NCBI GenBank assembly: GCA_021234155.1
Contig: JAJEKV010000262.1
Coordinates: 124,001-188,000 of the forward strand
Length of the DNA: 64,000 bases
Origin: Isoetes taiwanensis
Lineage: Eukaryota; Streptophyta; Lycopodiopsida; Isoetales; Isoetaceae
Reading direction: 5' to 3'
The first letter of the stretch is position 1. Every line of letters starts with the position of its first letter. A program made the position numbers and the translations under genes. The notes below the pieces were generated by a model. The model was given only the letters and a program-made list of their open reading frames with translations. It did not search any database and was not told the origin of the DNA. Below are positions 11,335 to 21,637 of the stretch, in pieces.

Positions 11335-11948
11335 AAACCATTAACATTCAGCATATAAAAATTAAATCCCCCAACACATAACAACCAACACATAACAACC
11401 ATTGACATTAACAACCAACACATAACTACCATTGATATTAATTAACGCAACCATTGGGTCCAACACATTTAAATTAAAATCCCCCTTAAACCCCCTTTGG
11501 TTTGGGTGCATATTCACACGGGGGGTGACGTAGGGCAGCGAGAGCCCTCATAATTGTATTTTGCATGTACGAAATCAACACCATATAGTATTCTACTTGA
11601 AATCTTATAGTATTTTGTGAATCTTGTTATACAGTATAGCAAATTTTGTACTTGCATACCCCACAAACGAGGAACTTTACGTACGGTGTAGATTAAGGAA
11701 TAAGGGGTGAATATGCCTATCCAACAGCTCTCGTTGCCCGGAGTCACCCTCCGTGTGAATATGCACTCAAACCAAAGGGGGTTTAAGGGGGATTTTAATT
11801 TAAATGTGTTGGACCCAATGGTTGCGTTAATTAATATCAATGGTAGTTATGTGTTGGTTGTTAATGTCAATGGTTGTTATGTGTTGGTTGTTATGTGTTG
11901 GGGGATTTAATTTTTATATGCTGAATGTTAATGGTTTGTGTTGTGTGA
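11335..11948. mobile_element. fold-back element with ~200-bp inverted arms
   Basis: The left arm (about 11335-11530, 'caaaccattaacattcagca' onward) is the reverse complement of the right arm (about 11737-11946, ending 'tgctgaatgttaatggtttg'). Both arms contain small internal direct repeats ('ttgttatgtgttgg'). The unpaired centre is about 200 bp. This looks like a fold-back transposon or long-TIR MITE. I could not identify target duplications. Confidence 0.7.
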
Positions 11949-12146
11949 AATAGCCAAGAAATGAACAATTGAAGTAAAACTTTGTTTATATTAAAAAGTC
12001 AAGAGAGGTTACATCATATACACAATAATACTATTTCTAGGCTTTAGTTCTATTTTTTTTCATCATATTAATACAAATTTGACTCTCAGTGTCAAACATA
12101 TTCAGCATTTTGTTGCTTTCGACATAACTTTGCACATTCCCTGCCT

Positions 12147-13706
12147 TCAGCAACCCTTTAGATCATTCATGAGGAAATTACTATCTACTCTGTCAGGGCT
12201 CCAGCTCTTTGGACAGATCATGGTGTTTGGCGCATTGAGGTACCCTTTGTATCTGCTGTCATCAATGAGAAACACGTTCTCTTTTGTGAAACCTGGAAAT
12301 TCGCCGTAGACCTTTTTCAGGTGCTTCAAAAAAATTGGCTTTTTACTGTTAAATAAATTTGTGTTGGTACACTGATCCTGACTCCATATGAACTTGAATT
12401 TGTCCTTGTGTTTCATCAATGCTCCCTTAACTATGGCTATATGAAAATTTTGACTGCACCAATCTATGAACTCGGCCCAGCCTGGTCTAGTTACTACCCA
12501 CTTGGTTCTGTTAAGTGTGATCAACTTAACATCATCTTCTTTGGCAGTGGGTATGGACTCACTCTTGTCATAGCTTCTACCCAAAACTCCATTGTAGTAA
12601 AAAACAAGCGAGGATTGGGCTTAACCTTGTAGTCTTCTCGCATGGACGAGAGTTGGTGCGGGGCTGGAAACTTGCTTCAGCATTTCTTGGTGCGGGTGGA
12701 AACTACGCTTCAAAGATCTCTTTGCGGGGCTGGAAACCGCCTGAGAATGTCTTGGAGGTGTCTTTTGCTTGGAATTACGCTCTTGCTTTTTCTTTGAGAC
12801 ACTTCCAGCTGCAAAAATTTAACAGATTCGGTAACTATATGGGTCAAATTAAAAAGAAGACAGGCACAAAAGGTTGGAAGTTACCTTGTGACTTACATTC
12901 ACCAAATGATTTGTTCAGATCATAACCTGGTGCATCTGCTGATTTGGTAGATTGGTGTGAAGCATGACTTAATGCATCTGGCCGATTCGCAGATTGTTGT
13001 CAGCTTAGAGCACCCATTGGAGCTTGACTTGATGCACCTATTGATTTGTTGACATCTACTGATTTGTCCGACTTCCTGTAACCTGATGCATCTTCTGATT
13101 TGCCCGAGTTTCTATCTGCGGCTAATGCTTTCGAAGGGGTGTGAGTGTCTTGTCCCCCTAACTGACCACATTGTACATCTATATCTACAAAGTAGGGATG
13201 AAGAAGTAAGCTACATATCCCAATTGCATCAAACAAGACTTGGTTACCTTTCAGGGTAGAAAAAAATTCCCTTTTTGGTGTGCTAGATGGACTCACATAG
13301 TCATTGCCACCAGTATGAATAGTTAGACCTGAATTAGTAAACGGCACCATGCTCTGCAAACCTGGAATTGAATCACAATTGATTGTAACTATGCTTTGGT
13401 TTTTTTAACTAAGCTCCAGACTTTTTTACTCTCTAGGCTTGAATTGTGGCCTAGTCATTTCAAGAGAGGAAGCATCATCTGTGGCATGTTGCTCTGCTTC
13501 CTCACTATTTGAAATGCTTGCATTCTTCCTCTTACGTTTGGGACGGAGGCTTGGGACTCTTTTTCTCTTAATGTTGCTTTAAACTCAACCCGGTTTATTT
13601 CTTTTCCTTTTGTGTGAAGGTAATCACATATGACCATAGTCTGTGAGGCCATGCCTCCCCGTGCACACTTCACACTGTGATTTTTTATAAAGGCAAATAT
13701 ATTCAT
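12147..13706 (-). pseudogene. decayed FCP1/NIF-type HAD phosphatase-like gene
   Basis: The minus-strand frame at 12147-12584 carries a HAD/NIF phosphatase-like core: VVTRPGWAEFIDWCSQNFHI (the 'RPG..EF' segment), then VFLIDDSRYKGYLNAPNT, the conserved C-terminal Asp-Asp loop. Just upstream, across a TAA, the frame reads VFYYNGVLGRSYDKSES. The first HAD motif is normally D-x-D/N, so a catalytic Asp appears to be Tyr here. Further upstream is a Lys/Ser/Pro linker (12600-12800), then an intron with GTAACT donor and TTTTTGCAG acceptor around 12810-12885. Beyond that are Ser/Asp/Lys-rich repeats (DASGYRKSDKSVDVNKS at 13000-13130), with an in-frame TGA near 13002, and a PKRKRKN nuclear-localisation-like stretch near 13530. 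Related plant FCP1-like proteins act on phosphoproteins. This copy looks non-functional. Confidence 0.6.
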
Positions 13707-14334
13707 TATACCTCTCCTTGCTCGGATTCTTCAACTTTGCATGATGAAACAAAACAATATTCTAAACAAGAGAATCATGGGCATCCCAGAATCTAGAATG
13801 CAACCCCATTGTAAAGTAATACTTTCGGTCCCCCAAGCAGACTCGATTTCTTCTTGTGTGGCGTAATGCTTTTCTTGCATGTACATTTCCTTGTAGGTGT
13901 ATCGTGGCATTCAAGTCCGGTATGATCGAGCCATTTGCGTGATCGATCTTCTTGCCGTAAATCAGTAAAATGGTCTTGCCGGATTAAGGGGCGTGATCGA
14001 GTTTTTGAGGGAAAATGAAAATTCAGAATCAGAAATGGTCTTGCCGGATTAAGGGAGCGTGATCAGAGTTTTTGAGGGAAAATGATCGTGTACGTTGTTG
14101 AATAAGCCTGAATAAGACTGAAAGGACAAAATTTTGAATAAGTAATCATGTGTATTTTTGAAAAAATAACTCCCTCTCCCACTACAAATTCGGTAGTTCC
14201 CACCACACTTAGCACCCAAAAATGTGGTGCTAAAATGCACGTTTTTGTGGTGCTAAAATGCTTTCACCCTTTAGTAAATCCCTGTTCTCTTAGATATGTG
14301 TTCATACACAAATACCACTGTCTTGATGATTTGC
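13707..14334. other. no gene; short direct duplications
   Basis: A ~65-bp segment around 'atggtcttgccggattaagg' and 'gagtttttgagggaaaatga' is duplicated at 13970-14020 and 14035-14085. 'gtggtgctaaaatgc' is duplicated at 14222-14262. Nothing coding is recognised. Confidence 0.6.
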
Positions 14335-16085
14335 TTCAATCCGTACACTGCTTTTTTGAGTTTCCAAACTTTGTTTTTTTCTTGCTCAAAACCAGGACGT
14401 TGTTTCATGTAAATATCCTCTTCTAATTTGGCATTAAGGAAGGCTGTGGTGACATCCATATGATGGGCTTCCAAATTTTTAGCATTTGCCATTGCTAGCA
14501 GCTTCTAATGCTTGTTAATTTTACAAATAGGAGAAAATGTATCCTCATAATCAATCCCTTGTTTTTGAAAAAACCCCTGTGCCACAAGCCTTGCCTTATG
14601 TTTGATTAAATTTCCTTCATTTCCTTGTTTAACCTTGTAAATCCATTTGCAGCCCACTGCATTTCTACCTTTAGGTACATCCACTAGTTCAAATGTTGTT
14701 CTTTTAAATGCATTTAACTCCTCTTCCATTGCATTAATCCATTCATTTGCATCTGTGCTGCTCAATGCTTCTTCAATTGTCTTAGGCACTTCATAATCAA
14801 TCATAGCCAAGATTTCTATAAGATTTATTTCAGTAGTATTATGTTTTAACCTTCTACTTCTACCTGCTGAGTCTCTACCAAATAATTCAGGACTAACCTC
14901 GTTTGCTTCATCTTAAAGGATTTGAGCATTTGATCTTCTTGTAACCTGAGCTTTGCCCTTGATTGGTTGTTCCCTTTTTTCAGTGATCTCCTCATCTCCT
15001 TGTACTTATTGTTCCTGCACATTAGTGATTTTATTTTCCTGCAATATGGTTGAGTCATTTTCAGAATCATCATCATATATGCTTGACAATCTTTCTAGTT
15101 GTTCTATATTCTGAACTGGTTCCTTTTGTTCTATTGTTGCAGTAGGTATTTTTGCATCTTTGTAATGTTGTCCTTCATCAAAAATAACATCCATGCTGAT
15201 TACCACTTTCCTTTTTGCAGGGTCAAACAATCTACAAGCTTTGGATTGCTCATCATACCCTACAAGATAGGCAATTCGAGCTCTATCATCAAGTTTTTAC
15301 CTTTGTTCCTTAGGAACATGCACAAAACTTAAACACCCATAGCTTTTTAGCTTTTCAAAATTAGGCTTCTTGCCTGACCAAAGCATTTCTGGCAATGATC
15401 CATTAATGTTTGTTGATGGGATCATATTTTGTACTTCCACTGCAGTTCCAACTGCTTCTTCCCATAAATAATTTGGTAAACCCGTATGTTTGAGCATTGC
15501 CCTCACAACATTAAATTTTAGTATTGTTCTATTTTTCCTCTCTGCTACACCATTCCGTTGAGCGGAATGTGAACAAGTCAATTGTTTCTTTATTCCTCTT
15601 ATCCTACAGAAAGCTTTGAATCTTCCAGGTAAGTATTCTCCACCTCTGTCTGAACGTATGCATTTAACTTTATTTCCTATTTCAAGCTCAACCTCTGCAA
15701 TAAATTCTTTGAGTGCCTCAAAGGCCTCATCTTTAGTTCTTAAATATTTCACCTTTGTTCTTCGACTGGAATCATCAATAAAGGTAATAAAATATTTCTT
15801 TCCTGTAATTCCTCTTACATTACGAGGTCTACATAAATCAATATGAATCACTTCCAATATTCCCTTTGCTCTCTTATTTCATTTTCTGAAAGATAGTCTA
15901 GCATGTTTTCCAACCATGCATCCATAGCACACTTTATTTTCATTATCCAATTTACAATTTTCAATTAAGCCCTGTTTTGCCATGGCTTGTATATTTTTAT
16001 TGCTGGCATGGCATAACCTTTGATGCCAAACATTTAAATCTGGAGCTATAATTGCATTTACATAGTTGATTGTTTTCAAAACCAA
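14335..16085 (-). pseudogene. truncated Ty1/copia polyprotein (copy 2)
   Basis: On the minus strand, from 16085 down, there is the GAG-pre-integrase region (HQRLCHASNKNIQAMAKQG, CYGCMVGKHARLSF), then the integrase core (15857-15297: HIDLCRPRNVRGITGKKYF, IDDSSRRTK, SDRGGEYLPGRF), a linker, and the start of reverse transcriptase (14810-14340: GCKWIYKVKQ, KARLVAQGF, HHMDVTTAFLNAKLEEDIYM, KAVYGLKQ). It breaks off at YGLKQ, before the YVDD motif. The gag, protease, RNase H and both LTRs are missing, and there are several frame breaks. It is a close relative of the plus-strand copia next to it, which inserted at its upstream edge. Confidence 0.9.
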
Positions 16086-16167
16086 AAAGGTGGAGGCAAG
16101 GTAGACCCCCTATAATAAGAATAACCAGGCCGAGACATAGCAAATGGATGCCTTCTGCATTGAATGG

Positions 16168-16831
16168 TGTTGGATATGTTCATGTTACTTCTGTGAAAGA
16201 CAGAGCTTGAAATGCAGTATGTATGCAGTCTTGGGATACTCACAGTTAACAAACAGGAGTAAGTATGAAGTGCAGGATCTATCTAGTCATAAGTGCACTA
16301 ATCTGACAACAGGGTATCAAGTGTAAGAATCAAGAGGCATACATGGGCAAATCTAGGTATCCATGGTTGAACCAGTATGGTTTAATATTAAGAGTTGTTA
16401 ATGGTTAACTTGTTCAATGGTTAATGAACGGGTATGGTCGTTTTTGAAGATGAGTGCATGTGGGATAATTGCAGATAAGCACGACGGATATAGAATGCCA
16501 ATTGTGGAGCCTTGCCGATCGGATTTGACAGAATAAGATGATGGGAGGATTCACATCAGAGGGGGCAACATGGCTGGATACGCCAAGGGTAAAAAAGGAT
16601 CGAATTGAAGTGTTAATTCGATGCCCGAGCTCTCGTATAGTCCAATGCTACAGTAATTCGTTGAATATTGAATGAACAGTGTTTCATAAGGTTTTGTGCA
16701 ATGGTTGAAGGTTAACTATTGTCTCATAGTAATAGTTCAAGGAATAAGTGAAGTTGTAATTGAAAGATTTTCTCAAGAGTTTTGCCCAAAGTTCCATTAG
16801 AATCAACTACAACTCATAAGGTTTTCTAACA
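16168..16831 (+). repeat. copia 5' LTR
   Basis: A 664-bp LTR from TGTTGG to CTAACA, directly followed by one base and the primer-binding site. Confidence 0.93.
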
Positions 16832-16832
16832 T

Positions 16833-16845
16833 TGGTATCAGAGCC
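16833..16845 (+). other. primer-binding site (initiator Met-tRNA)
   Basis: TGGTATCAGAGCC, the standard plant copia/gypsy primer site complementary to the 3' end of initiator Met-tRNA. The gag ATG abuts it directly at 16846. Confidence 0.93.
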
Positions 16846-17514
16846 ATGTCAAGCAGGTTTGGAGCAGGGTTGCTAAACTCAATTACTGTGTATGAAGGAG
16901 GGCCAGGCTTTCAGATTTGGAAGGAACAAATCAAGAATGTTCTAGAAAATGAGGGCCTCTGGGAATTAGTTCAGGGAACTAATTCAAGTGGAGATGCAAT
17001 CTCTGTGGTTGCAGGAAGAAGGACCAGTTCCTCTGGAGAGTCTGGTGAAGTAGAGTCAGGTAAATGTGGAAAAGATGAAGCAAGTGGAAAAGATGAAGTT
17101 GTTAAGCTTCGAGAAGCTTATGGTATTCTAACCAGCAAAGTTGGAGCCTCAATTTTGCTGAAAATAAGAGGGAAGTCTCCTAGTGATATTTGGAAGTTCT
17201 TGCTTAAGAACTATGAGGAAAAGTCATCATCACAAATTGATGTTCTTGATAAGGCTCTTAGGATGCTAAGGGTTAAAGAAGGGGATGACTTACCAAAGTT
17301 CTTTTCTAAATTTGATAACATTGTTGCAGATTTAGAGGGAGCTGGAGTTTTGCTCACTGAACAGCAGAAATTATTGCATGTAGCAAGGGCTGTGGAAGGG
17401 AATAAGCAATTGTCAACTCTGATAAGAAATGTGGCCAAAACAAGGGAAGCAGCAGAAGAAATGATCCGAACAGAATTTGAACAAAATAAGGTAATGTATG
17501 AGGATGATACTGAA
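16846..17514 (+). pseudogene. copia gag, N-terminal part
   Basis: The frame opens MSSRFGAGLLNSITVYEG and contains the copia gag pattern of a Trp-rich start (FQIWKEQIKNVLENEGLWEL) and the UBN2-type helical region (residues ~90-215: DIWKFLLKNYEEKSSSQ, LRVKEGDDLPKFFSKFDNIV). It assembles the virus-like particle that packages element RNA. The frame is cut after residue ~223 by the MITE at 17515, which adds a stop at 17518-17520. Removing the MITE plus one TGAA copy rejoins the reading frame to the zinc-knuckle segment, so the MITE is a later hit on an otherwise continuous gag-pol frame. Confidence 0.9.
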
Positions 17515-17837
17515 GGGTAAAAGCATGTTAGGGTGTCCCTTAAAAAGTATTATTTAGTGACTAAAAAGGTACCTAAAAAGGTAGCCAGGACTGGGTACTG
17601 GGTACCTGTATAATATTTCAATATAAGGTATGTTTTAGAACTTTTTATATATATATTGGTCTCCGATAGCATTATCTTTATCTTTAACTTTGAATATTAC
17701 CATGTCCTTGACTTTTATTTTGGATTTTTGTATTAGTTTTAATGAAAAGAAAAATGAGAAAGTACCCAGTTCTGAAGTACCTAGTGTATGTACTTTTGCA
17801 GGTTCCAAAAGTGGTACACCCTAACATGCTTTTACCC
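17515..17837. mobile_element. MITE (323 bp) inserted in copia gag
   Basis: The ends are inverted repeats of at least 22 bp: GGGTAAAAGCATGTTAGGGT on the left and its complement ACCCTAACATGCTTTTACCC on the right. It is flanked by TGAA on both sides, a 4-bp target duplication. There is no coding capacity. The superfamily cannot be fixed from these data. Confidence 0.88.
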
Positions 17838-20800
17838 TGAAGATAATGTTGAAGTGCTTTATGCAGGGAAAGGAAAGGCCAAGTTTACAGGCAAAAGCTC
17901 AAAGGATAAGAATGATATTGGTCCTTGCTTTCATTGTAAAGCTAAAGGTCATGTAAAGGCAAATTGTCCTAAGTTAAAGGAGGTTGAGTGCTTTAATTGT
18001 GGAGGCAAAGGTCATTTTGCCAGCAGGTGTTCAAGCAGCAAAATGAATAGGGGCAGGTTGAGCAGAGGGAGAAATCCTAGAGGTCGAGGAAAAAACCTTA
18101 ATGGTCAAAGGTCTGCCATAAATCTGGTACAGGATATTGAGGAGGAATCCAGTGAAGAAGATGAAGATGCAGAGGTAAGTGATCATAATATTTTAGTTGT
18201 TTCAAAAGAAGGTTCTAACAATAGTGATGAAATGCTAATATTAGATAGTGGAGCAGAAAAATCCGTGACAAGCTCAGCCAAGTTTTTCAAGGAGGGAAAA
18301 GAAGGGAAAATTAAGCATATCAAGCTGGGAAATGGAAAATTACAAGAAGTTCAATGTACAGGGATGTTAGAACTGTTTGACCTTCAAGGGAAAGTAGTGA
18401 ACTTGAAGTATGTTTTGTGTGTACCCTCTCTAGTCAGAAATTTAATTTCTGTAGCACAACTAGTAGACATGGGATATTCTATTGTTTTTGACAAGCATGG
18501 ATGTAAAGTGTTTTTCAATAATGAAATCAAGTTTCTTGGGAAAAGGATTGGTAATTTATTTGCATTGGACAGAAATTGTGTGCCTTGTGTTAACTCTGTT
18601 ATGATTCCTGACATAGACACTCGGCATCCAAGATTATGCCATGTTAATCACAGCACTATAGACACCTTGATCAAAGGAAAAATAATTAAAGCAAAATCTG
18701 AAGCTGAAGGATCAAGAATTTGCTTAGGTTGCATGTTAGGAAAACATGCAAGGCTGCCTTTTAAAAGAGCAAAGAGAAAAACCAAAAGGGTGTTGGAATT
18801 AGTGCATACTGACCTTTGTGGTCCACTTAATGTCAGAGGAATATCAGGAAAAAGGTATTTTATTACCTTTATTGATGACTTTAGTAGAAAGACTACATGT
18901 ATGTGTTTTAGAACTAAAGATTAAGCCTTTGAGGCTTACAAACAGTTTGCTGCAGAGGTGGAATTGGAAACAGGGAGGAAAGTAAAATGTATTAGGTCTG
19001 ACCGTGGTGGAGAGTTTATGTCAACTGAGTTCATCAAGTTTTGCAAGGCCAGAGGAATCAAAGAACAATTTACATGTACTTACTCCCCTCAAACCAATGG
19101 AATTGCTGAGCGAAAAATAGAACTATCTTAAATGCTGTTAGAGCCATGATAAAACACACAGGGCTGCCTAATCTGCCGTTATGATAGCAGTGGAAGTTCA
19201 GAATATGTTACCAAACAAAGGGCTCAAAGGAATGACACCAAATGAGCTTTGGTCTGGAGTTAAACCAAATTATGAAAAATTAAGAGCTTTTGGTTGCTTG
19301 AGCTTTGTACATGTACCAAAGCAACAAAGACTTAAGTTGGACGATCGATCCAGAATAGCTTTTCTTGTAGGCTATGATCAAGAATCCAAAGCATATAGGC
19401 TGTTTGATCCACAAAGGAAAAAAATCCTAATTAGTAGGGACGTCCTTTTTGATGAATCTCAGTGTTACAAGAACATAAAGTTCTTTTCTGTTAATCCTAA
19501 AGTAAAAGAAGTGCAGAAGTTGAATGACAACATTATTGATGATGATGAAATGGAGATTGACAAAGTTAACACCAAGCAGGTCAGTTTTGCAGTTGAACCA
19601 GATATTAGTACTAATGTTCCAGATAAAGAAATGGTTCAACAAAAATCTGGTAGGAGGACAGCTGCTCAGATTCTTCAACAAGAGGCCAATGTATATCCTG
19701 AAATATTTGGAAGAGACATCACAGGTAGAAGCAAAAGGCTACAGGGTGAAGTTGCAGATATAAATCTCATTGAGATTCTGGCCTTGCTAGATACAAAAGT
19801 GCCTAAATCATATAAAGAAGCTATAAACAGTGTTGATAGAAGGAAATGGAAAACTGCTATGAAATGATGAGCTAGATGCTTTTAAAAGAACAGAAACATA
19901 TGATCTTGTGGATTTGCCAGAAAGAAGACATGCAAAAGGATGCAAGTGGATATTTAAGATAAAGCAAGGTGTTCAATCTAACTCAGTAAAGTATAAAGCT
20001 CGGCTTGTAGCACAGGGATACACACAAAGGAAAGGAATTGACTATGAGGAAACCTTTTCTCCTATAGTCAAATTAACAAGTATAAGAATGTTATTGGCAG
20101 TAGCAAATGCAAAAAATTTCGAAGTACATCACATGGATGTATCCACTGCTTTCTTGAATGCAGATTTAGAAGAAGATATTTTTATGATGCAACCTCCTGG
20201 TTTTGAGCAAGGGAAAGCAAAAGTGTGGAAGCTCAAGAAAGCTGTCTATGGGCTGAAACAATCACCAAGACAATGGTATATGTGCATGGATTCATATTTG
20301 AGAGATCAAGGTTTTTTGAAACTAAAAGATGATGGAAATATCTATTTATTCAAAGATGGAGATGAAGTGTGCTACATTGCATTGTATGTAGATGACAATG
20401 TTATGATTAGTAGCAATCTTGAAGTGCTACAAAAATGTAAAACTATTCTCAAGAATCGATTCAAGATGACTGACCTAGGAGAACTGAAAAAGTTCTTAGG
20501 TATTGAGGTTTTTAGAGATCGAGACAAACAGGTTATAACATTAACTCAAAGTCAGAATATGGCAGGCATACTCAAGAGGTTTAATATGGAGGAATGTAAA
20601 GTGGTTAAAACTCCTATGGTCCCTGGGAATAAGCTTTCTTCTAATATGGATGATCATGCCAAGCTTGACAGGTCAGAATTGGAACATATTCCATATCAAG
20701 AATTAGTTGGTTGTCTGATGTACTTATCAAATTGTACAAGACCTGACATTTCATATGCAGTAAATGTTTTGAGTAGATATCGTCATAATTTTGGAAAAGA

Positions 20801-21355
20801 ACATTGGCAAGCAGCCAAAAGAGTTCTTAGATATCTGAAAGGAACTATGGATCTTGGCATTCAGTTTAATTTTGGCAACATGGAATTATTATCTTACTGT
20901 GATTCTGATTGGGGAGGAGACCCTGATGAGAGAAAATCAACCTCAGGAGTTATATGCATGCTAGGTGGAGGACCTATTTCTTGGAAATGTAGGAAACAAA
21001 AAGCCATAGCACTCTCTTCTGCAGAGGCAGAATATGCAGCAGCAACTCTTGCTGCAAAAGATATAGTTTGGAGTGAAAGATTGTTGAAAGAAATAGGTGT
21101 AGAACAGAGGAAACCATTACAGCTATTTTCAGACAGTACTAGCTGCATAAAGATGACTAAAAATCCCATACAACACGAAAGGACAAAGCATAGCGAGCTA
21201 GAGATGCACTTTATAAGAGATTTGGTAAGTAAAGGAATTATCACAGTACAATATGTTCAGACAGAATTACAGCTGGCAGATATTCTAACTAAAGCATTGA
21301 CAGAATCCAAGTTTGATAAGCTGAGACAAATGATTAGTTGCAAGAAGATAACATG
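17838..21355 (+). pseudogene. copia gag-pol polyprotein (zinc knuckles, protease, integrase, RT, RNase H)
   Basis: Order along the strand: two CCHC knuckles (CFHCKAKGHVKANC, CFNCGGKGHFASRC); aspartic protease ILDSGAEKSVT; GAG-pre-integrase (CLGCMLGKHARLPF); integrase core (HTDLCGPLNVRGISGKRYF, IDDFSRKT, SDRGGEF); reverse transcriptase from about 19930 (GCKWIFKIKQ, HHMDVSTAFLNADLEEDIFM, YVDDNVMIS); and RNase H (YCDSDWGGDPDERKSTSG, ALSSAEAEYAA), with the stop at 21353-21355. Breaks: TAA at 18922-18924 replacing what should be Glu; a one-base loss in an A-run near 19117; disrupted sequence near 19175-19185; and a one-base gain near 19863. The catalytic motifs seen are intact. Domain order PR-INT-RT-RH fixes it as Ty1/copia. 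Confidence 0.95.
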
Positions 21356-21364
21356 AAGGGAAAG
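21355..21364 (+). other. polypurine tract of copia
   Basis: GAAGGGAAAG immediately before the 3' LTR TGTTGG, the usual plus-strand primer position. Confidence 0.85.
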
Positions 21365-21637
21365 TGTTGGATATGTTCATGTTACTTCTGTGAAAGACAG
21401 AGCTTGAAATGCAGTATGTATGCAGTCTTGGGATACTCACAGTTAACAAACAGGAGTAAGTATGAAGTGCAGGATCTATCTAGTCATAAGTGCACTAATC
21501 TGACAACAGGGTATCAAATGTAAGAATCAAGAGGCATACATGGGCAAATCTAGGTATCCATGGTTGAACCTAGTATGGTTTAAATATTAAGATTTGTTAA
21601 TGGTTAACTTGTTCAATGGTTAACATTAACATAATAA

